Shown here piece after piece: positions 1-7,363 of a DNA stretch of 64,000 nucleotides. The stretch is from positions 62,001 through 126,000 of the forward strand of contig NZ_JAIXIG010000008.1 in the NCBI RefSeq assembly GCF_020297365.1, read 5' to 3'. Below the pieces are notes generated by a model that saw nothing but the letters and a program-made list of their open reading frames with translations, had not been told where the DNA came from and searched no databases. The translations under genes were made by a program, and so were the position numbers. The number at the start of each line of letters is the position of its first letter. Position 1 is the first letter of the stretch. The stretch comes from Curtobacterium oceanosedimentum (lineage in GTDB: Bacteria; Actinomycetota; Actinomycetes; Actinomycetales; Microbacteriaceae).

Positions 1-362
1 CGGACGGGTCCGGACCGACCCCCCGTCGACGCCTGGAACATGAGGTCCATGAGCGCCGCGTCGTCGATGGCGAAGTCGACGTAGGCCATCGCGACCCGGC
101 GGAACCGGTCGTCGAGGTCGGCCGAACCGGAGAGCGCCCGGCGCACCGCGGCGGTCAGTCGCTCGAAACCGAGCACGGCGAGGGCGTCCACGAGCGCCTG
201 GCGGTCGACGAAGTGGCTCCGCGGGGCGCCGTGACTGACCCCCGCGCGGCGCGCCAGGTCGCGGAGGGACAACCCGTCGACGCCGTCCTCGCGCAGGACC
301 GCGACGGCCTCGTCGAGCAGCACGGCCCGCAGGTTCCCGTGGTGGAAGGGACGCTCCGGCAT
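1..362 (-). CDS. TetR/AcrR-family transcriptional regulator, C-terminus cut off by window edge
   Basis: About 120 N-terminal residues are visible, starting at ATG 362 and running off the left edge without a stop. The opening (MPERPFHHGNLRAVLLDEAV) and the helix-turn-helix (LSLRDLARRAGVSHGAPRSH, about residues 31-50) are those of a TetR-type DNA-binding domain, in the subgroup whose N-terminus reads H-H-G-N/D-L. The ligand-binding domain is largely missing. The gene is divergent from an oxidoreductase, with paired palindromes in the 62-bp gap, so it probably represses both genes. A -10 hexamer TAGGCT lies exactly 6 nt before the ATG, suggesting a leaderless transcript. The ligand cannot be inferred. 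Confidence 0.88.
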   Translation of the reverse strand, partial: MPERPFHHGNLRAVLLDEAVAVLREDGVDGLSLRDLARRAGVSHGAPRSHFVDRQALVDALAVLGFERLTAAVRRALSGSADLDDRFRRVAMAYVDFAIDDAALMDLMFQASTGGRSGPV

Positions 363-382
363 GGGGAGAGCCTACCGCGGTA

Positions 383-415
383 CTAGGCATTGCCTATTTT
401 CTAGTCAGTGCCTAG
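383..415. promoter_or_regulatory. Two palindromic TetR-type operators in a divergent promoter
   Basis: Site 1 is TAGGCA-T-TGCCTA (384-396). Site 2 is CTAGTCA-G-TGCCTAG (401-415, one mismatch). Centres are 18 bp apart and the half-sites are alike. Site 1 contains a -35-like TTGCCT (390-395) for the rightward gene, and site 2 overlaps its -10 (TAGATT, 413-418). Site 1 also covers the expected -35 of the leftward regulator gene. Binding would therefore block both promoters. The sites are seen directly; the regulator's identity is inferred from adjacency. Confidence 0.8.
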
Positions 416-424
416 ATTGGGCGC

Positions 425-1078
425 ATGACACTTCGAGAGCACCTGCTCGTCTTCGGCGCCACGGGCCAGACCGGCCAGCACTTCACCCGCCTCGCACTCG
501 ATGCCGGACACCGTGTCCGCGCCGTCGCCCGGACGCCGTCGAAGCTGGCGGTCCAGCACGACGACCTGCAGGTCGTGCAGGGCTCGGTCACCGACGGCCT
601 CGACCTCGACGCGCTGCTCGACGGCGTGACGGCCGTGGTCGTGATGCTCGGGGACGTCGCCGCGCAACGCGAGCGACCGGTCAACACGGCGTTCGTCCGC
701 GAGCTCGTGCCGGCCATGCGCCGGAGCGGCACCCGGCGGTTGCTGTACCAGGCCGGTGGGCTGAGCGCGCCTCCCGGCAAGCGACTCGCGCCGCCGCTCC
801 GGCTCGTCCGGTCGACGCTCGCGCGGGAGTACCTCGGGCAGCACGCGGACAACGAGTTGGTAATGCGCTACCTCGACGCCGAGGCGCAGGACATCGCCTG
901 GACGGTGCACCGCGCCGGCATCGGCTCGGACGGCCCCGCGAAGGGCGAGCTGCGCCGCTCGGCGCGGTGGATCAGCATCGGTACATTCCGGGACTGCGCT
1001 GCGTACAACCTGCGCACCCTGTTCGACGAGACCGCCGTGCACACGTGCGACGGCAGTGCCTACCGACGGTCGCGCTGA
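425..1078 (+). CDS. NAD(P)-binding Rossmann-fold protein (atypical SDR, NmrA/NAD(P)H-binding type)
   Basis: 217 aa. The N-terminus carries the dinucleotide-binding signature VFGATGQTGQHFTRLALDAG (about residues 9-28) followed by VRAVARTPSKL, typical of atypical short-chain dehydrogenases of the NAD(P)H-binding type. These are often quinone- or flavin-related reductases or redox sensors. The classical YxxxK catalytic pair is not evident. It is expected in the cytoplasm. The start follows -10 TAGATT by exactly 6 nt, so the message may be leaderless, and the -10 lies inside the operator of the divergent TetR gene. The substrate is unknown; an inducible oxidoreductase answering to the neighbouring regulator is the simplest reading. 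Confidence 0.85.
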   Translation: MTLREHLLVFGATGQTGQHFTRLALDAGHRVRAVARTPSKLAVQHDDLQVVQGSVTDGLDLDALLDGVTAVVVMLGDVAAQRERPVNTAFVRELVPAMRRSGTRRLLYQAGGLSAPPGKRLAPPLRLVRSTLAREYLGQHADNELVMRYLDAEAQDIAWTVHRAGIGSDGPAKGELRRSARWISIGTFRDCAAYNLRTLFDETAVHTCDGSAYRRSR

Positions 1079-1102
1079 GCCCGGTCCCGGTCGGCGGGCT
1101 GG

Positions 1103-2677
1103 TCAGTCGACGCGGCGGAACAGCGCGATGAACATGGCGTCCGTCCCCACCCGGTGCGGCCAGAGCTGCACGGTGTCGCCGTCCGCCACCCGCGGGTCGC
1201 GCGCGGCGACGCCCCGGACGATCGACGCGGTGTCGAGCTGTTCGAGCAGGTCGCCGTGCCGCCGCATGAGCGCGTCGACCTGCCCCCGGGTCTCGGCCAG
1301 GTGCGGCGAGCAGGTCACGTAGGCGAGCGTCCCACCGGGTGCCAGCACCCGGACGGCCGCGTCGAGCAGTTCGGTCTGCAGGGCTGCGAGCTCCTGGACG
1401 TCCTCCGGAACCTTCCGCCAGCGCGCCTCCGGCCGACGCCGCAGGGCGCCGAGTCCGGTGCAGGGTGCGTCGAGCAGGATGCGGTCGAAGGTCAGTCCGG
1501 TGCCGTCGCGCCCGTACCGCCGGGCGTCGCCCTCGACGACGCGGACGTGGTCGCCGAACACCTCGAGCGCGTTCCGCACGAGGCCGGCACGCGCCGGCAC
1601 GAGTTCGTTCGCGACGAGGGTCGCGCCGCCCTGCTGGGCCTCGGCCGCGAGCAGCGCCGCCTTGCCGCCGGGGCCGGCGCACATGTCGAGCCACCGCTCC
1701 CCCGCGCGCACCGCGGACGACCGGCTGAGCGCCAGCGCGGCGAGCTGCGACCCCTCGTCCTGCACGCGCAGGCGACCAGCGGCGACGCCCGGCACGCGGG
1801 CCGGGTCGCCGGAGATGCCCCGGATCCCGACGGGCGACACCGGTGACGCGTCGGCCTCCGGCACCGGGTCGACGGTCCGGACGGGAGGCACGGTCCCGGT
1901 CGCCCCGTCAGCCTCCGGTTCGTCGTCGGCCGCCACCAGGGCCGCCGGTGCGTCGCCCGCGCCGGTCGCGTCCACGAACGCGGCGTCGTCGGCGCCGTCG
2001 GCGTCCGGCTCGGTGCGCGAGGTGGCGGCGGCGACGTCCTCGTCGGTGGCGAGTCCGGGCAGCGCCGCGAGCTGCACCCGCGGCGCGGCGTTGTCGGCCG
2101 CGAGCAGGGCCGCGAGCTCGTCGCGGGAGCGCTCGGCGGCCAGGGCGTCGCGCAGTGCCGAGACGACCCAGGTCGGGTGCGACCACCGCGTGGCGAGCAG
2201 GGCGTCGCCGCCGCGCCCCTCGGTGATCAGGGCGTCCCACTCGTCGTCGGTCCGGGCGGCGATCTTCCGCATCACGGCGTTCACGAAGCCCGTCGCCCGG
2301 CGGGCACCGACCTCGCGTGCGAGTTCCACCGTGGCGTCGACCGCGGCGTGCGTCGGCGTCCGCATGGCCAGCAGCTGGTGGGCGCCGAGGCGCAGGACGT
2401 CGAGCACGTCGGCCTCGATGTTCTCCGCCCGACGGCCGGACGCGAGCGCGATGACGACGTCGTAGCGACCGAGCATCCGGATCGACCCGTAGGTGAGCTC
2501 GGTCGCGAACCCGGCATCGCGGGCGGAGAGGCCGGCGCGGCGGATGCGCGTCGGCAGCAGCAGGTTCGCGTAGGCGTCGTCGACCTGCACGGCGCGGAGG
2601 ACGTCGAAGGCGACGCGACGGGCGTTCGCCGGACGGGGGCCGCGGCGGGCCCCCTGGTGCTTCGTCGGCTGGCTCAT
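1103..2677 (-). CDS. rsmB: 16S rRNA (cytosine-967 C5)-methyltransferase RsmB
   Basis: 524 aa. It has an N-terminal NusB-like RNA-binding domain (about residues 20-160) and a C-terminal SAM-dependent m5C RNA methyltransferase domain (about 300-524). The two family cysteines are visible in DAPCTGLGALRRRP (Cys about 406) and YVTCSPHLAETRGQV (Cys about 456). Product: 5-methylcytosine at position 967 of 16S rRNA. Between the domains, at about residues 210-295, is a low-complexity acidic Ala/Asp/Val/Pro-rich insert not expected in the family core. The start overlaps the fmt stop by four bases (ATGA), so the two are translationally coupled. It faces the oxidoreductase gene tail to tail with a 24-bp gap. 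Confidence 0.95.
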   Translation of the reverse strand: MSQPTKHQGARRGPRPANARRVAFDVLRAVQVDDAYANLLLPTRIRRAGLSARDAGFATELTYGSIRMLGRYDVVIALASGRRAENIEADVLDVLRLGAHQLLAMRTPTHAAVDATVELAREVGARRATGFVNAVMRKIAARTDDEWDALITEGRGGDALLATRWSHPTWVVSALRDALAAERSRDELAALLAADNAAPRVQLAALPGLATDEDVAAATSRTEPDADGADDAAFVDATGAGDAPAALVAADDEPEADGATGTVPPVRTVDPVPEADASPVSPVGIRGISGDPARVPGVAAGRLRVQDEGSQLAALALSRSSAVRAGERWLDMCAGPGGKAALLAAEAQQGGATLVANELVPARAGLVRNALEVFGDHVRVVEGDARRYGRDGTGLTFDRILLDAPCTGLGALRRRPEARWRKVPEDVQELAALQTELLDAAVRVLAPGGTLAYVTCSPHLAETRGQVDALMRRHGDLLEQLDTASIVRGVAARDPRVADGDTVQLWPHRVGTDAMFIALFRRVD

Positions 2678-3609
2678 GCGAGGACCTTCCCGTCCAGTGC
2701 ACCGAGGCCACGGGCCCAGGCGGCGGCGTCCATCGCCTTCTTGCCCGCGGGCTGCACCTCGAGCAGCACCAGCGGGGTGTCGGCGGTCCCGACCAGCAGC
2801 CGACCGCCGTGGAGTGCGAGCGCGCCGGGCGCGAGCTGCGGGGCGGGGTCCCCCGCGCCTCCCGACAGGCGGGTGCTGCGGAGCAGCTTCACGCGGGTCT
2901 CGCCCAGGTGGGCGAACGCACCGGGCTCTGGAGTGACCCCGCGCAGGTGCGCGTGGACGGCGGCGACGGGCGCTGCGAAGTCGATGCGGCCGTCGTCGAT
3001 GGTCAGCTTCGGTGCGAGGCTCGGCGCACCGGACTGGTCCGTCGCGACGGCGGTGCCGGCCGCGATGTCGTCGACCACGCGGGCCACCGTCTCGGCACCG
3101 GTCTCGGCCATCGCGGCGAGGACCTCGCCCGCCGTCGCCTCCGGGTCGATGACGAACGGGTCGGCCGCGTACACCGGTCCGGCGTCGAGCGCCTCGACGA
3201 GCTGGAACACCGTCGCGGCGGTACGGGTGTCACCCGCCATCACGGCGCGCTGCACCGGAGCGGCGCCGCGGTACGCCGGCAGGTCGGAGAAGTGCAGGTT
3301 GACCCAACCGTGCCGCGGGGCGTCGAGCGCCGGGCGGCGGAGCAGGGCGCCGTACGCGACGATCACACCGAGGTCGACGTCGAGCTCCGCGATCCGGGCG
3401 GTGACGGCGTCGTCGACCCGGCTCGCCTCGATCACCGGCAGCCCGAGCTCCTCGGCGACGACGGCCACCGGGGTGGGCGTCAGGACACGCTTCCGTCCCT
3501 GGGGCGTCGCCGGCCGCGTCAGGACCGCGGCGATCTCGTGGTCGGACGCCGCCAGACGGCGGAGGGTGGGGACGGCCGCAGCGGGGCTGCCGGCGACGAC
3601 GAGACGCAT
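2674..3609 (-). CDS. fmt: Methionyl-tRNA formyltransferase
   Basis: 311 aa. It formylates initiator Met-tRNA using 10-formyltetrahydrofolate. The formyltransferase core shows VAYGALL (about 84-90), NLHFSDLPAYRGAAP (about 104-118, containing the conserved Asn and His) and LDAGPVY with the catalytic Asp (about 142). A C-terminal OB-fold follows. ATG 3609 is preferred over an upstream in-frame start because GGGAGG lies a few bases before it and the protein then begins MRLVVAGSP, as in the family. It is upstream of and overlaps rsmB, the usual actinobacterial pair. Confidence 0.95.
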   Translation of the reverse strand: MRLVVAGSPAAAVPTLRRLAASDHEIAAVLTRPATPQGRKRVLTPTPVAVVAEELGLPVIEASRVDDAVTARIAELDVDLGVIVAYGALLRRPALDAPRHGWVNLHFSDLPAYRGAAPVQRAVMAGDTRTAATVFQLVEALDAGPVYAADPFVIDPEATAGEVLAAMAETGAETVARVVDDIAAGTAVATDQSGAPSLAPKLTIDDGRIDFAAPVAAVHAHLRGVTPEPGAFAHLGETRVKLLRSTRLSGGAGDPAPQLAPGALALHGGRLLVGTADTPLVLLEVQPAGKKAMDAAAWARGLGALDGKVLA

Positions 3610-3635
3610 GGGTTCGATCCTCCCACGAGCGCCGG

Positions 3636-3664
3636 GCCGACCGGCACGGTCACGCTCGGTCGGC
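3636..3664 (-). terminator. Hairpin downstream of the helicase gene
   Basis: Perfect 8-bp inverted repeat GCCGACCG / CGGTCGGC with a 13-nt loop, between the helicase stop and the fmt start. It could be a terminator or processing site. No U-run follows, as is common in such GC-rich genomes. Confidence 0.4.
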
Positions 3665-3675
3665 ACGGGCCGTCG

Positions 3676-6645
3676 TCAGGACCACTGGTCGCGCAGCGAC
3701 GGCGGAGTCCGTGTCGCACCGGATTCGCGTCGTGCGCGGAGCAGCAGGACGAGCGACCCCGGTGAGTCGATCTCGTGGAGCCGGCAGGGTCCGACCGAAC
3801 GCTCCCAGTCGGCGGCGAAGGCCTCGGCGTCCTCGCGCCGCCGGCCGATGCCGGTCGGCACCGCCAGGGAACGGCCGCCCCGGGTGAGTCCGCGCGCGAT
3901 CCACAGGGCGAGCGCGAGCAGCGGCGCCCGTCGGAGGCGCGCCGGTGACGCGCGCCCGGTCTCGAGCAGGAACCGCGGCGTCCGGACCGGTCCGAACAGC
4001 TCCGCGAGCGCGTGCGTGACCGTGCGGCGGTCCTCGACGCTGCCCCCGACGGCCTCGAGGGTGAACGACAGCGTCACCCGACCCGCCGTGTGCGGGGTGA
4101 CGCGGATGTCGCCCTCGCCGTACGCGGGGATGCGGCCGGCGCGGTGCAAGCCGTCCACCACGGCCCGGACGGCGCCCCGGTGCCCTCCGGCGGTGTCGAT
4201 CCGTTGCCGGAGCGCGGTGCCGAGCTGGCGCGCGACCGGCCAGGCGACCACGATCGCGGCCACCACCACGGCGGCGGTGCCGACCACGCCGGCGATCGCT
4301 CCGGCCCGCCAGAGCTCCACGAGGACGCGCAGCGACTGTCCGACGACGGCCAGTACGAGCGCGAGCACGGCGGCCATCACGGCGGCTGCGGTCGGTCCGG
4401 TGGTGAAGGGGGCGGCGTCGGGTTCGTGCAGGACGGCCGCGGTGCTCTCGCGGTCGGCGTAGGGCTCACCGATGCGCCAGGCTGCGTGGGTCTGCTCGCG
4501 CGGCGGCAGGATCGCGGCGAGGTCGTCGTCGAGCGCCCGCACCGTCTGCCGCCGGTCCTTCGCCACGAGTGCGGCGAGGCGCAGGGCGTGGCGGTCGGTG
4601 AGGGCGGTCCCGGTGCCGCGGACGACCTGGGTGTCGTCCTCGCGCAGGAGTCCCCAGATCTGTTCGTGCTTGCGGTGCATCCGGCTGACGTCCGGGGCCG
4701 CGAGCAGGGGGACGTCGGCGGGGAGGACCGTCGTGATCGTCCAGTTGTGCGCCACCTTGCGCGGCCAGGCGGGGTCGAGGCGGAGCGTCCGGCCGCGGAG
4801 CTGCTGGGTGGCGGACGAGGTCGCGACGGCCGTGAGGTCGATCAGGGTGTTCGCGGCCGGGCAGTCCCAGCCCTCGCCGAGGAGGCCGCGGGTCCCCACG
4901 ACGAGACGGGTCGTGGCGTCGGTCAGCAGGACCGAGACGGCGGCGATGACCGCGGCCGACCCGGCGCCGGCGGTGTCGACCGCCAGGACGTCCGGTGCGC
5001 CCTCCACCGGGGCGACGGTGAGGTCGGCGTCGAGGTGTCGGCGGAGCGCGGGCAGCAGGACGTCGGCGTCGCGGGCGGCGATCCGCAGGTGCTTCGCGGT
5101 GACGAGGACCGGGTGCAGACCGGCGAGGGTCGGGTCCGCGGCGACGGTGGCGAAGGTGCGGAGGGCCCCGCCACTGCGCGCACCGGTGCCGCGGGCGTTC
5201 CCGTGGGTGGCGTGGTCGGTCACGACGACGGCCCGCAGGTGGTCGGCGCTGTCCTGCTCGAGCTCGAGCCGCAGGATCTCGCCGACGGCGGTGTCCTTCG
5301 CCGCGGACGAGGCGAGCACGGTGTCGACCGGGTCCCGGCCGCGCCGGACCCCGCGGTCGGTCAGGGTGAAGCCGAAGTCGACGATGGACCGCTTGATGCG
5401 GTGCCACTGCTCGGCTCGTCCGGGATCGGGCAGCACCCGGTCGAGGGCGTACCGGGCGAGGATCCGGAGTCGTTGCTCGGCGTCCGGGGCCGTCCGGGCA
5501 CCCGGGTGCACGAGGGCGAGGACGGGGTGGTCGGGACGGACCTCGGCGAGCATGCGCGCGGCGGACTCCGCGACGGCGAAGTCGGCGTCGAAGGCGCGGG
5601 CGAGCCGGGCCTCGGACGCCGTCCCGCTCGGACGGTCGCGGTCGCCGTCCGGGTCGTCGACCGGCGGCTGCAGGGTGTGCACGAGCCAGTCGACCCCGTC
5701 CGGGTCGTCGAAGGTCGTGCTCACGAGGGCCGCGAGCCGGTCCTGGTGGTCGCGGAGGAACGTGCGCTCCTCGTCCGTGGGTTCGACGAACCAGACGTGG
5801 TCGCGGTACGGGGCGAGGTTGCCCTCCTTCACCACGGCCGGCGTCGGGACCTCGTGGTCGACGTCGCCGAGCAGCGCGGTGTAGTTGTCGTGCGCGTCCC
5901 GGTCCTCGGTGGACGGCAGGGTCGCGGTGAGCCCGATGAGCAGGGGCTCTCGGCCGCTCTGGCGGATGCGTCCGGCGAGGTACGCGACCACGAGCGCCCA
6001 GTGGTCGAGCAGGTGGTGGCACTCGTCGAGCACGATGGTCTCGACGCCGTGGGCGACGAGCCGGTCGACGAGGGCTCGGGCGTTCGGGTGCAGTGCGGTC
6101 TCGAGGAGCGCGGGGTCCTCGCGGGCGAGTCGACGTCGGACCGCTCGGGAACGCCGGGCGATGCCCTTCCGGTACGCGGTCCGGTTCGCGGCCTCGAGCT
6201 CGACGAGCCACGCCGACGCACCGTCCTCGTCGCGGCCGCCCTCGACGAGTTCGCGCTGCCAGTCGGCGCGGGCGAGCTCGGTGAGGGGCTTGCCCGTCTC
6301 GAGGACCGAGAGCATCTGGTAGGTCAGCGCGGTCAGGTCGCCGGGGTGCTCCGGGTCCTCGGACACGGTGACGGCCGGGCCGCCGTCGTCGGTGCCGAGG
6401 GCGGCCGCCGACGCCGCCCACTGGGACCGGATCGTCGCCGTGGGCGCGAGGGCGAGCGCGCGGCCGCCGTGCCGTCCGGCGAGCAGCAGCCCGAGCAGGG
6501 TCTTGCCGGAGCCGGGCGGCGCGACGACGTGCACCGGGTCCCCCGGCACGACGGGCACCCGGTCGAGCACGTCCTGCTGGTAGCGCCGCAGTGTCCCCTG
6601 GTGGCGCCAGCCGCTGAGCGGACCGCCCCGTTCCCCCGTCGTCAC
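3676..6645 (-). CDS. Superfamily 2 DEAD/DEAH-box helicase with two predicted C-terminal membrane helices
   Basis: 989 aa from GTG 6645. Visible SF2 motifs are Walker A APPGSGKTLL (about 39-48), DECH (about 206-209), LTATLPS (about 237-243), and late motifs GTRGLLGEGWDCPAANTLID and QQLRGRTLRLDP (about 590-625). At about 750-771 and 780-803 two strongly hydrophobic stretches (AAVMAAVLALVLAVVG and GVVGTAAVVVAAIVVAWPVA) look like membrane helices, followed by about 185 residues of unknown fold. The frame stays open upstream to about 7122, but that part is antisense to the DUF4383 gene. GTG 6645 is chosen because the SF2 region begins just after it and CAGACT lies 6 nt upstream. The nucleic acid substrate is unknown. 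Confidence 0.82.
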   Translation of the reverse strand: MTTGERGGPLSGWRHQGTLRRYQQDVLDRVPVVPGDPVHVVAPPGSGKTLLGLLLAGRHGGRALALAPTATIRSQWAASAAALGTDDGGPAVTVSEDPEHPGDLTALTYQMLSVLETGKPLTELARADWQRELVEGGRDEDGASAWLVELEAANRTAYRKGIARRSRAVRRRLAREDPALLETALHPNARALVDRLVAHGVETIVLDECHHLLDHWALVVAYLAGRIRQSGREPLLIGLTATLPSTEDRDAHDNYTALLGDVDHEVPTPAVVKEGNLAPYRDHVWFVEPTDEERTFLRDHQDRLAALVSTTFDDPDGVDWLVHTLQPPVDDPDGDRDRPSGTASEARLARAFDADFAVAESAARMLAEVRPDHPVLALVHPGARTAPDAEQRLRILARYALDRVLPDPGRAEQWHRIKRSIVDFGFTLTDRGVRRGRDPVDTVLASSAAKDTAVGEILRLELEQDSADHLRAVVVTDHATHGNARGTGARSGGALRTFATVAADPTLAGLHPVLVTAKHLRIAARDADVLLPALRRHLDADLTVAPVEGAPDVLAVDTAGAGSAAVIAAVSVLLTDATTRLVVGTRGLLGEGWDCPAANTLIDLTAVATSSATQQLRGRTLRLDPAWPRKVAHNWTITTVLPADVPLLAAPDVSRMHRKHEQIWGLLREDDTQVVRGTGTALTDRHALRLAALVAKDRRQTVRALDDDLAAILPPREQTHAAWRIGEPYADRESTAAVLHEPDAAPFTTGPTAAAVMAAVLALVLAVVGQSLRVLVELWRAGAIAGVVGTAAVVVAAIVVAWPVARQLGTALRQRIDTAGGHRGAVRAVVDGLHRAGRIPAYGEGDIRVTPHTAGRVTLSFTLEAVGGSVEDRRTVTHALAELFGPVRTPRFLLETGRASPARLRRAPLLALALWIARGLTRGGRSLAVPTGIGRRREDAEAFAADWERSVGPCRLHEIDSPGSLVLLLRARRESGATRTPPSLRDQWS

Positions 6646-6792
6646 CCCACGAGTCTGCCACGGCCCGTCCGGCCTGCCCGAGCGGCGGCGGGCACCACGT
6701 GCGGTCGAGCCCGGGTGTCCGGTGCGCGCGGCCTGCGCACCGACTGCGAGCGGGGTGCGTACCGTCTGCCACACCAGATCAGGGAGGGCACC

Positions 6793-7248
6793 ATGTCCGA
6801 TGTCACCACGTCCACCAACCGCTACGCCGGTTCGTCCATCCAGAAGGCCACGCTCGTCGTCGGCATCGTGTTCCTGCTCGTCGGCATCGCGGGGTTCGTC
6901 CCGGGGCTGACGACGGGTGACCTCGCGGGCGCGGGGCACGAGTCGATGGGCATGCTGCTCGGCATCTTCCAGGTGTCGGTGCTGCACAACGTCGTGCACC
7001 TGCTGTTCGGCATCGTCGGGCTGCTCGCCGCCGCACGCGCGTCGGGTTCGCGGATGTACCTGGTGATCGGCGGGATCGTCTACTTCGTCCTGTGGATCTA
7101 CGGCCTGTTCACCGCCGGGCACAGCTCAGGAGCGAACTTCGTGCCGCTGAACAACGCCGACAACTGGCTGCACCTGGTGCTCGCCATCGGCATGGTCGCC
7201 CTCGGCGTGGTGCTGCCGCGCGAGCGTCGCCGGCCCGTCAGCGCCTGA
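6793..7248 (+). CDS. DUF4383 four-helix integral membrane protein
   Basis: 151 aa with about four hydrophobic segments: ATLVVGIVFLLVGIAGFVPG, LHNVVHLLFGIVGLLAA, MYLVIGGIVYFVLWIYGLF and WLHLVLAIGMVALGVVLP. The LHNVVHLLFGIVGL block is typical of DUF4383 proteins common in actinobacteria. GGGAGG sits 5 nt before ATG 6793. A candidate -10 TACCGT is at 6760-6765. The function of the family is not established. It is divergent from the helicase gene and, with it, separates priA from fmt. Confidence 0.88.
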   Translation: MSDVTTSTNRYAGSSIQKATLVVGIVFLLVGIAGFVPGLTTGDLAGAGHESMGMLLGIFQVSVLHNVVHLLFGIVGLLAAARASGSRMYLVIGGIVYFVLWIYGLFTAGHSSGANFVPLNNADNWLHLVLAIGMVALGVVLPRERRRPVSA

Positions 7249-7291
7249 CGGACCCCGCACCGGCCTGACGCGACACCGCGTCGGACCCGGA

Positions 7292-7329
7292 ACGACACCG
7301 CCGACGTCGCACGACGTCGGCGGTGTCGT
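7292..7329. terminator. Bidirectional terminator between DUF4383 gene and priA
   Basis: Perfect 18-bp inverted repeat ACGACACCGCCGACGTCG / CGACGTCGGCGGTGTCGT around a CA centre, between convergent genes. Symmetry would serve both directions. Confidence 0.75.
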
Positions 7330-7363
7330 CCTGCGTCGGGGGCATCGCGGGGCCGCCCCCGGG

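Noticed and set aside
6646..7122. N-terminal extension of the helicase reading frame
   Set aside because: It is antisense to the DUF4383 gene, which has membrane segments and a good ribosome-binding site. The SF2 homology starts just after GTG 6645.
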